From positions 3,720,001-3,784,000 of the forward strand of contig NZ_CP045324.1 in NCBI RefSeq assembly GCF_009363275.1: 64,000 nt of DNA. The letters run 5' to 3'. The translations under genes and the position numbers were made by a program. The notes below the pieces were generated by a model. That model had not been told where the DNA came from, ran no database searches, and saw only the letters and a list, made by a program, of their open reading frames with translations. Position 1 is the stretch's first letter. Each line of letters opens with the position of its first letter. Source of the DNA: Marinobacter sp. THAF197a. Its GTDB lineage: Bacteria > Pseudomonadota > Gammaproteobacteria > Pseudomonadales > Oleiphilaceae. Shown here in pieces: positions 27,001-33,735 of the stretch.

Positions 27001-27776
27001 TGGCCGGTGCGATTGGCGATACCGAGCTTGTCCAGTCGCAGCTTGAGCTGAAGCAGGTCGCCACGGTACTGGGTATCGGCCCGAGTGACCATTACCCGGA
27101 TGGTCAGCCAGTCTTCGAACTCGTTCTTGTCGACCACAGACAACTCAGCCCCCGGCACCCCCTTCTGGGCTGGTTTCAGAGGGGATTCCAGAAACCTCGC
27201 CATATGGTGCCAAAGAATCCTCTGGCGTGCCTGGAGCTGCCCTGAGGCGTCCATATACTCGTTGGCCAACTGATCGCTGGGAGCCTTCTGGGCGGCCTTG
27301 CGGAGCGCATCGACCATCTGCACGAAACAGGCATCCATCAGCGGTTCGATGAAACTGGTCACGGTTTTGGCAGACTGATGCAGCACAAACTGCACACGCT
27401 CACTCGGCGCCCGCAACGACGACCTGGCCTGATCACCACTGCTGCCGCAAAGCTGCAGCATGGCATTCAGGGCGTCCGGATTGGAGCGGGTGAAGTTCAC
27501 CCCCATAGCGCCATCTATGCGCCGCACGGGGCTGACATGCAATTCATATCGGCGCTGGCCGTCCACACCGCGAAACCGAACCACCAGCTCGGACGGCTGG
27601 CTTTGATCGAACACCCGGTCCAGTTTTCGGGAGGTTTCACCGGAATAGCGGATGAACAGGCCTTCGGCGCAAAAATCAGCAATCTGGCAGGGCCAGGTAT
27701 TACCGCCACCTGCGTCGATCTGTGCCGCGAGTTTAATGGGCTGTCGGGTACTGCTACGACGTTCTCTCGGATCCAT
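24024..27776 (-). CDS. Large PilZ-DUF1631-GGDEF-EAL protein with degenerate active sites
   Basis: A 1250-residue cytoplasmic protein. Residues 1-110 look like a PilZ c-di-GMP-binding domain (RRSSTR, then DFCAEGLFI). About 120-810 is a long helical DUF1631 region. About 840-990 is a GGDEF domain whose signature reads AGNEF, and the last 240 residues an EAL domain in which the EAL motif is QYEIL, the DDFGTG loop is LGNFGSG and AEGVE is ASQVE. Both enzymatic sites therefore appear inactive and the protein is probably a c-di-GMP receptor or scaffold. Pro/Glu-rich linker near residues 335-365. It lies 18 bases upstream of prkB, on the same strand. Confidence 0.85.
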   Translation of the reverse strand: MDPRERRSSTRQPIKLAAQIDAGGGNTWPCQIADFCAEGLFIRYSGETSRKLDRVFDQSQPSELVVRFRGVDGQRRYELHVSPVRRIDGAMGVNFTRSNPDALNAMLQLCGSSGDQARSSLRAPSERVQFVLHQSAKTVTSFIEPLMDACFVQMVDALRKAAQKAPSDQLANEYMDASGQLQARQRILWHHMARFLESPLKPAQKGVPGAELSVVDKNEFEDWLTIRVMVTRADTQYRGDLLQLKLRLDKLGIANRTGHHNPLGPALVCEAFHHALLQLKATREVEKVCLKTFEQTVLKQLAPLYRELNNILIRHGVLPDLDLSKYLSEQAPPKDEPTPAPTVTRPEETPAESPAQPAEESRATPASRALKSRLSGEFRGYAQAAQTAFSTVRNLLTTLQASRVSRGESPREDFAPNARPLSTGELHRELQELQVRAAGPEESAAPLKERVVEKIKEIGEARLDDEQQQTLDVVDRFFKSVVESPKLSDYVQARMRQLEVPVLKVVMRDPAFFEDQDSPVRGVMNRLAQLGVKGGRLNPVVQRRVDELVQRIATDFEQDTGVFEQTVTELDTLIDRQNLVYRRNVERVTAAAEGAQKVSESKAAVSAAIDQRIAGRKVPRALVSLLEGGWRDLLSLTWIRQGPDSQLWQDYLAVIDSLLAFADDPESSINLPELLRLIQDGLASISSNHMPSSQIRDELKHFLVRRPDKTPEMVEVPPAKPAEKDPQTLNEREQRSLQRWINRSQQLRTGDWLRDQTRPDELQYIRLVWIARGFSRFVFVNHQGMRVVELELDALARQMRKGIIVPDNQYDRPLVDESIDRMVRNVYDQLSWASTHDELTRLLNRREFERMLEQQLARREDSRTLLHLDLRGFRLLNDTAGYQAGDETLKQVAELLCRHVGDGMPVARLAGNEFAMLVAEEQGQDVAAALIEAIESAEFAFGGRQYTLSANVGLVAELPALVSAERWLRSSEQALSQARKMGPGKIAEFTLDADDQARQEQIAARVASLSDPDEERMLLRCQKIIPLHAEARMTAQYEILISMYDDSGALITGQDFVRMAERYDRMQAVDRWVVGHMLDWLRDQAPDPRHVGGVCINLSGYSLNDQSLLEFIYEKLSEKDAPIERLWFELTEASAISDVQAVADFILEMKELGCRFCLGNFGSGPSSFQFMRSLPVDLIKIDSAFTSQLVSSQTDQAMVRSMVDMAHYMKREVIASQVESRDVLDMLRQLGVDYAQGFVVEKPRLLTSLT

Positions 27777-27969
27777 GAACTACCTGACCAATTGATAAGC
27801 CGGCCTGGTCGCCAATGACCGTCGCCCTGGCGAACATCCCTGAGTTAGTGGCTGTGATCTGCTGTTATGATAAAAAGAGTATAGCCAGCCCCGGAAAACA
27901 GCCAGCGAGCCTGTCACGACGAGCACCAGGGCGGAGCCGGAAAGACCATCAATCACAACGTACGGATAC

Positions 27970-29040
27970 ATGAGACAGCTTAGTCAGATCTATCTTCTTT
28001 TGCTACTGTTAACAGGGCTCCAGGGGTGTTCGACCATTGGCTACTATGGCCAGGCAGTGGGCGGCCATCTTTCACTGATGCTGCGGGGACAACCCGTGGA
28101 ATCGGTTGCCCGCGACCCACAAACCGACCCGGAACTGAAACGCAAACTGGCCGTTGCACAGTCCGCACGCACCTTCGCAAATGACGTACTTCAGCTACCC
28201 GTCGGCACGGCCTTTACCAAATACGTTGAGCTGGACCAGCCCTGGGTTGTGGTCAACCTGGTTGCTGTACCCGAATTCTCGCTGGACCCTCACCAGTGGT
28301 GTTATCCCGTGGTGGGCTGCCAAGCCTATCGAGGCTACTTCAATCTGGAGCGGGCGCGCAAGGAGCAGGCCCGGTTCAACGCACAGGATTACGACACCTT
28401 CATCGGCGCCGTCACTGCCTACTCTACCCTGGGTTGGTTCAATGACCCTCTGCACACCGGTTTTACCAGCCTGCCAGATGACCGCATGGTGGCACTGATG
28501 TTCCACGAACTGGCCCATCAGGTGGTGTATATCAAGGAAGACACCGCGTTTAACGAAAGCTTTGCCACTGCCGTTGAACTGGAAGGCCTGAGAATCTGGC
28601 TGGAACAGCAGGCGTCCGAAGCCGGTTTTGACCGCGCCCTGCAGCGGCTGGAGCACCGTAATCGGACCCTGGACCTGGTCAACGACGTCGGCGCACAGCT
28701 CCGACAGCTCTATCAGCAACAACAGGTACTGGCCGCCGACGTGCTAAGGGGCCGCAAGGCGGCCCTGTTGGAGGAACTGGCCCATGCCTACGCCGAGCTA
28801 TCAGAACACTACCCGGAGCCTGGCCCATTTGGCACACCGCCGGTGCGCCTGAACAACGCCAACCTGGCTCTGTTCCAGCAATACAACCAGCATGTGCCGG
28901 CATTCCGGCAATTGTTGCGGGATCACCACTACGACTTCGGACAGTTCTATGACTCGGTCAAGACCTTGTCCAGGGCCACGCCGGAGGAGCGGGAACAACA
29001 GCTCAGTGCCCTGTCACAACGGTTTGTAGAACACCTTTGA
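27970..29040 (+). CDS. Zinc aminopeptidase-like lipoprotein (COG4324)
   Basis: A 356-residue lipoprotein (signal ending GLQGCS) of the predicted aminopeptidase family COG4324. The zinc motif HELAH is at residues 179-183, followed by a second metal Glu in FNESFATAVE. The middle includes SLDPHQWCYPVVGC and YRGYF. Likely tethered to the inner leaflet of the outer membrane and acting on periplasmic peptides, though activity is not proven for the family. Its last 27 bases overlap the end of the convergent argA. Confidence 0.82.
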   Translation: MRQLSQIYLLLLLLTGLQGCSTIGYYGQAVGGHLSLMLRGQPVESVARDPQTDPELKRKLAVAQSARTFANDVLQLPVGTAFTKYVELDQPWVVVNLVAVPEFSLDPHQWCYPVVGCQAYRGYFNLERARKEQARFNAQDYDTFIGAVTAYSTLGWFNDPLHTGFTSLPDDRMVALMFHELAHQVVYIKEDTAFNESFATAVELEGLRIWLEQQASEAGFDRALQRLEHRNRTLDLVNDVGAQLRQLYQQQQVLAADVLRGRKAALLEELAHAYAELSEHYPEPGPFGTPPVRLNNANLALFQQYNQHVPAFRQLLRDHHYDFGQFYDSVKTLSRATPEEREQQLSALSQRFVEHL

Positions 29041-30339
29041 GTTGCGCTGAGTGTTGTAGGACGCCAGCTTTGGCCCGGGCAAATCCTGCACCGCCGTGGG
29101 CAGAAAACCCCGCTCCCGGAACCAGTGTTCGGTCTGGGTAGTCAGTACGAACAGTTTGCGGATGCCCTGCCCCTTCGCCAGCTTTTCAATCATCGCCAGA
29201 ATGTCATCTCCCCGCCCGGCGCGCCGGTAGGAGGGGTCGACCGCAAAACAGGACAGTTCACCGGTACCTTCGTCCGGGTAATGATATAGGGCAGCACAGC
29301 CAACGATAGTGCCATCCCGCTCGGCCACGACGAAGCGGTCCACTTCGGTTTCCAGCATTTCCCGGGAGCGGCGCACCAGGATGCCCTGCTCTTCAAGGGG
29401 CTGGATCAACTCCAGAATACCCCCGATGTCTTCCACCCTGGCCTGGCGGATCTGCTCGTAGTTATCCCCGCTGACCAGGGTTCCGGAACCGTCCCGTGTG
29501 AACAGTTCCTCCAGCAACGCGCCATCTTCCACGTAGCTGATGATGTGGGCCCGGCGCACGCCTTTCACACAGGCATCACAGGCTGCTTTGAGCAGTGCCG
29601 CGTCATGGCCGGTCACCACATTGGTATTGAGGCGTTCCGATGCCTGGCGAGCCGACAGCTCCCGAATCAGTGAACCGTCTTCCTCAAGCAGGCCTTCGTC
29701 ATCGATGAACACGATCAGTTTTTCTGCCTGCAAGGCAGCCGCCACCTGGCTGCCAACGTCCTCGTAAGACAGATTGAAAGCATCACCGGTGGGCGAGTAC
29801 CCCATGGGCGGCAACAGAACGATGTGGCCCTGTTCCAGCAGCTGTTCAATACCCCGGGTATCCACCCGGCGCACTTTCCCGGTGTAGCCGAAATCCACGC
29901 CATCCAGCACCCCCACCGGCTTGGCAGTAACATAGTTGCCGCTGGTGACCCGGATTCTGGCATTGTGCATGGGCGAGTTAACCAGACCCATGGACAACTG
30001 GCTTTCCAGATAGGCCCGCAAGCCCCCGATGGCTTCCATGACCAGGGGCAAGTGGTTATCCGGGGTGATGCGCAAGCCGCGGGCAAAGGCCGATTCAAGA
30101 CCGGCGTCGTCCAGCCGGGACTGGATCTGCGGGCGACCACCAAAGGCCACCACCAGGCGCACACCCAGGCTGCTGAGCAAGGCAATGTCGTGGATGATAT
30201 TGATGAAGTTCCGGTGCTCGATGGCATCGCCGGGCATGGTCAGCACGACGGTTCGGCCGCGATGAGCATTGATGTACGGAGATGAGTGGCGGAATCCGTG
30301 CAGCCATTCGTTCGATTTCAAACCTTTCTCCCCTTCCAT
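29014..30339 (-). CDS. argA: N-acetylglutamate synthase
   Basis: A 441-residue enzyme making N-acetylglutamate from glutamate and acetyl-CoA, the first step of arginine synthesis. It has the two-part architecture of proteobacterial ArgA: an amino acid kinase-like N-terminal domain (VVAFGGRPQIQ, MGYSPTGDAFNLSYEDV), the arginine-sensing part, and a C-terminal GNAT acetyltransferase (VDPSYRRAGRGDDIL, TTQTEHWFRERGF). The ATG at 30339 overlaps the argE stop (TGATG), suggesting coupling; a TTG 9 bases upstream is the alternative. Confidence 0.96.
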   Translation of the reverse strand: MEGEKGLKSNEWLHGFRHSSPYINAHRGRTVVLTMPGDAIEHRNFINIIHDIALLSSLGVRLVVAFGGRPQIQSRLDDAGLESAFARGLRITPDNHLPLVMEAIGGLRAYLESQLSMGLVNSPMHNARIRVTSGNYVTAKPVGVLDGVDFGYTGKVRRVDTRGIEQLLEQGHIVLLPPMGYSPTGDAFNLSYEDVGSQVAAALQAEKLIVFIDDEGLLEEDGSLIRELSARQASERLNTNVVTGHDAALLKAACDACVKGVRRAHIISYVEDGALLEELFTRDGSGTLVSGDNYEQIRQARVEDIGGILELIQPLEEQGILVRRSREMLETEVDRFVVAERDGTIVGCAALYHYPDEGTGELSCFAVDPSYRRAGRGDDILAMIEKLAKGQGIRKLFVLTTQTEHWFRERGFLPTAVQDLPGPKLASYNTQRNSKVFYKPL

Positions 30340-31508
30340 CAAAGACAAAACTGCTTGATCAGACCGCGCAGAATATCCACGGTGGGTTGTAATTGCGACA
30401 TCTCAAGAAACTCATCCGGCTGATGCGCCTGGTCAATGGAACCAGGCCCCATCACCAGGGTTTCCAGGCCCAGCTTCTGCAACCAGGGCGCCTCGGTGGC
30501 GAAGGCAACCGCGTGGGCGGTGTGGCCGGTCAGCGTTTCACACGCCTTGACCAGGGCCGCATCGGCCGGCGTTTCAAAAGGCGGCACGCCGTCGAACAAG
30601 GGCTCGAAAGTCAGGTTCAATTGCCGACGTTCTGCCAGGGGCTGCATCCGGTTGAGAATCGCCTGGCGCAGGGTTTCCATGTTCATCCCCGGCAACGGAC
30701 GCAAATCGAAGTGGAGTTCGCACTGAGCGCAGATCCGGTTCGGGTTGTCACCCCCGTGAATGCAGCCCAGGTTCAGCGTCGGTACCTGCACTTTGAAGTT
30801 GGGGTTTCGGTATTTTTCCTGCCATTCGGTGCGCAGATTCAGCAGTTCCCCCAGGGCCTCGTGCATGCCCTCCAGGGCATTGCGACCAAGGTCCGGGTTG
30901 GAGGAATGGCCGGATTGACCATCAAACCGCAGCCGCTCCATCATGATGCCCTTGTGCATGCGCACCGGCTTGAGGTTGGTCGGCTCGCCGATGACCGCAT
31001 ACCGGGCCTTCGGTTTGCCGGCCTCCGCCAGTGCCCGGGCGCCGTTCATGGAGCTTTCTTCGTCCGCTGTGGCGAGGATGATCAGTGGTTGCTGAAGCGG
31101 CTGGTCGACAAAAGCTTTGGCCGCTTCAATGGCCAGCGGAAAGAAGCCTTTCATATCGCAGGTACCCAGGCCGTACCAGCGATTGTCCTTTTCGGTCAGG
31201 GTGAACGGATCACTTTGCCAACGCTTGTCATCGAACGGAACGGTATCGGTATGGCCAGACAGCACCAACCCGCCCGGACCGCTGCCAAGCGTGGCAATCA
31301 GGTTGTATTTGCCCGGCATACCCGGCACTTCCAGGATTTCCACCGCAAACCCCATGGGCTCCAGCCATTCGGCCAGGGTTCTTACAACCGCTTCGTTACT
31401 GTGGTCCCAGTCCGGTGATGCGCTGCTGATGGAGGGCAGCGAAATCAACCGGGTCAGCATGTCCCGGATGTCCGGTACGGTCTGTAACTTGTCAGTGCTG
31501 TGCGCCAT
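30339..31508 (-). CDS. argE: Acetylornithine deacetylase
   Basis: A 389-residue M20 metallohydrolase releasing acetate from N-acetylornithine in the linear arginine pathway. Metal ligands lie in LSGHTDTVP, the GLGTCDMKGF loop and ATADEESSMNGA; the dimerisation insert and the late catalytic region YAVIGEPT are present. The ATG at 31508 follows GGGAGG. It overlaps argA by one base and lies 22 bases after a membrane protein gene, all on the minus strand. Presence of argE together with argA shows N-acetylglutamate is not recycled only by ArgJ. Confidence 0.95.
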   Translation of the reverse strand: MAHSTDKLQTVPDIRDMLTRLISLPSISSASPDWDHSNEAVVRTLAEWLEPMGFAVEILEVPGMPGKYNLIATLGSGPGGLVLSGHTDTVPFDDKRWQSDPFTLTEKDNRWYGLGTCDMKGFFPLAIEAAKAFVDQPLQQPLIILATADEESSMNGARALAEAGKPKARYAVIGEPTNLKPVRMHKGIMMERLRFDGQSGHSSNPDLGRNALEGMHEALGELLNLRTEWQEKYRNPNFKVQVPTLNLGCIHGGDNPNRICAQCELHFDLRPLPGMNMETLRQAILNRMQPLAERRQLNLTFEPLFDGVPPFETPADAALVKACETLTGHTAHAVAFATEAPWLQKLGLETLVMGPGSIDQAHQPDEFLEMSQLQPTVDILRGLIKQFCL

Positions 31509-31530
31509 GGTAGCCTCCCGGCCGTTGATC

Positions 31531-32775
31531 TCAGTCTGCCCTGCCCCGCCGCCAGACATCAAACTGGGTGATGGCCCGAATCAATATTGGATAAGCCACC
31601 TCTCCGCCGGCAACGGTGCGTGACACTTCCAGCTCACGCTCCCCCACGCTGACCAGGCGACCCTCTACCTGATTGCCGTTAGACAGCGTTACCCTCACCT
31701 GCCGCCCCAGCCAGGTCTGCGCGCCTTCCAGGTCCGCCGGGTACCATTGCTGAACACCGGGCTCCTCCCGGGGGATCACCGGTTCCAGTGCTTCCAGAGG
31801 CAACTGTGGCTCGGGGGCTTCCATTTCGGTCAGGTAGATATCGGGAACCCCGGCACCATTATAGTCAACCGGCCAGGCGGCTTCGGGCGCCGATTCAGAG
31901 CGTACGGGTATGCCAAAAGTGCCAGAGCCGGGTGTAATGGCAAATTGCAGCTCGCCACCTTCCATCAGCCACTGGCGGTAAAGTGCCAGCAATTGATCGC
32001 TGCCATCGTAGCCACGAGCTTGCAGGCCTGCCGCCATTACAGAGACAGCGTTACTGGCCCATTGGTTCACGTCCTGCCCGGTTTCCCGGGCACAGTAAGC
32101 CGACAGGCGGCGCATCAAACCAGCGTCCCGAAAGGTGATACGAACCGGTTCAGCACTGCTCTCCAGGGTGGCCGCCAGGCCGGAGAGATTAACCCGGGCG
32201 TCCGGCCATTCCGCTTCCAGGCTGCCGGTTTCTGCACTATTGATCTCCAACCGGACACCTTCAGGGCCCTGCTTCAGGTGCACGTCGCCGCGAATAGCAG
32301 AAATCCCCATGCGCATCAGGTCGCCACTGCCCAGTTGCTGCCGGGGATCAGGCGCACAGGCCAGCGACACCAGCGGCGGCAGCCGTGATTGTGACTCGGT
32401 ACCCGCGGTCAGCCAGTTCCGGAACATGGTCGGCTCCAGAGCCATGCTGGCCTGCTCTGCCGTCAGCGACCAGGTCGCTGGCAGCGGTGACGGGTTGGCC
32501 AGGGTGGTCAGAAGGGTCACAGGCGAACCGGCATCAAATTCAATCAGACCCAGCTGCAACGGCTGGGTCAGTCGAAAGTCTTCCCAACGGGACTGCCTCA
32601 AGGTCACCCGGCCGTCCAGAGCCGAGCCGATCTGGCCTCGCTCCAGCACACCATAGCTGGAGAGCTCCGACCGCGCTTGTGCCATGCGCTGATCCGTCAG
32701 CCACCAGACGCCGGCCTTGAAACCGACAAAAGCCACAATTCCCAACGTGATCAGAAATGACAACAGGCGCTTCAT
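31531..32775 (-). CDS. Membrane-anchored protein with C-terminal Sm-like domain
   Basis: A 414-residue protein not recognised as a named family. One N-terminal membrane segment (about 6-24) is followed by a beta-rich region of about 320 residues, probably periplasmic, a proline/glutamate-rich linker, and a final 55 residues (LGRQVRVTLSNGNQVEG to AITQFDVWRR) with the strand pattern of an Sm/LSm or Hfq-like small barrel. It lies between argB and argE on the same strand with 24- and 22-base gaps, so it is probably in their operon, but a link to arginine is not evident. Confidence 0.75.
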   Translation of the reverse strand: MKRLLSFLITLGIVAFVGFKAGVWWLTDQRMAQARSELSSYGVLERGQIGSALDGRVTLRQSRWEDFRLTQPLQLGLIEFDAGSPVTLLTTLANPSPLPATWSLTAEQASMALEPTMFRNWLTAGTESQSRLPPLVSLACAPDPRQQLGSGDLMRMGISAIRGDVHLKQGPEGVRLEINSAETGSLEAEWPDARVNLSGLAATLESSAEPVRITFRDAGLMRRLSAYCARETGQDVNQWASNAVSVMAAGLQARGYDGSDQLLALYRQWLMEGGELQFAITPGSGTFGIPVRSESAPEAAWPVDYNGAGVPDIYLTEMEAPEPQLPLEALEPVIPREEPGVQQWYPADLEGAQTWLGRQVRVTLSNGNQVEGRLVSVGERELEVSRTVAGGEVAYPILIRAITQFDVWRRGRAD

Positions 32776-32799
32776 CCGGTTGCTCCCGGGTCAGGTTGT

Positions 32800-33696
32800 T
32801 TAGTTCCGGGAAATCAGGGTACCAACGCCTTCGTCGGTAAAGATTTCCAGCAAACAGGCATGGGCAACACGGCCATCAATGATGTGGGAGGTACGCACGC
32901 CGTTCTCCACCGCACTGAGCGCGCAGCGAATCTTCGGCAGCATGCCGCCGTGGATGGTGCCATCATCAATCAGGTCGTTAACCTGCTGGGCGGTCAAGCC
33001 GGTCAGCACCTTGTCTTCCTTGCTCTTCAGGCCGGAGACATTGGTCAGCAGAATCAGCTTTTCCGCCTTCATGGCTTCCGCCACCTTGCCGGCCACCAGG
33101 TCAGCGTTGATGTTATAGGAGGCGCCATCCGGGCCCACACCGATGGGGGCAATCACCGGAATCACGTTGCTGCGGGTGAGCATGTCGATCACATCGACAT
33201 TAACACTGGCAACCTCGCCCACGTGGCCAATGTCGATGATCTCCGGTCGTTCCAGTTCCGGTGAACGGTCAACTACCTCCAGCTTGCGGGCACGAATCAG
33301 GTTGGCGTCTTTACCGGTCAGGCCCACGGCGGTGCCGCCCTGGGCGTTGATCAGGGATACGATTTCCTTGTTTACCTGGCCACCCAGCACCATTTCCACC
33401 ACATCCATGGTTTCGGCGTCGGTCACGCGCATGCCGTTCACAAAGCGGGATTTGATGTTCAAACGCTCCAGCAGCTCGCCAATCTGGGGGCCGCCGCCGT
33501 GAACCACGATGGGGTTGATGCCCACCAGTTTCATCAGTACCACGTCCCGGGCAAAGCTGCTTTTGAGCTCTTCGTTTTCCATGGCATTACCGCCGTATTT
33601 GATCACAACGGTCTTGCCAGTAAATCTTTGGATATAGGGCAGGCCCCGGCTCAGTACCGAGGCCACCTGCATTGCTGTTTCACGATCCAGCGCCAT
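32800..33696 (-). CDS. argB: Acetylglutamate kinase
   Basis: A 298-residue kinase phosphorylating N-acetylglutamate, step two of arginine synthesis. Nucleotide-binding IKYGGNAM, substrate-binding VVHGGGPQIG, and the C-terminal DGRVAHACLLEIFTDEGVGT are all typical; the N-terminal helix before them is the hexamer-forming, arginine-sensitive type seen in Pseudomonas. It is 39 bases after algC on the same strand, as in Pseudomonas. Confidence 0.97.
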   Translation of the reverse strand: MALDRETAMQVASVLSRGLPYIQRFTGKTVVIKYGGNAMENEELKSSFARDVVLMKLVGINPIVVHGGGPQIGELLERLNIKSRFVNGMRVTDAETMDVVEMVLGGQVNKEIVSLINAQGGTAVGLTGKDANLIRARKLEVVDRSPELERPEIIDIGHVGEVASVNVDVIDMLTRSNVIPVIAPIGVGPDGASYNINADLVAGKVAEAMKAEKLILLTNVSGLKSKEDKVLTGLTAQQVNDLIDDGTIHGGMLPKIRCALSAVENGVRTSHIIDGRVAHACLLEIFTDEGVGTLISRN

Positions 33697-33735
33697 GGTG
33701 ATGTGTAATTCCTTGCTGTCAGAGAATGTATCTTG

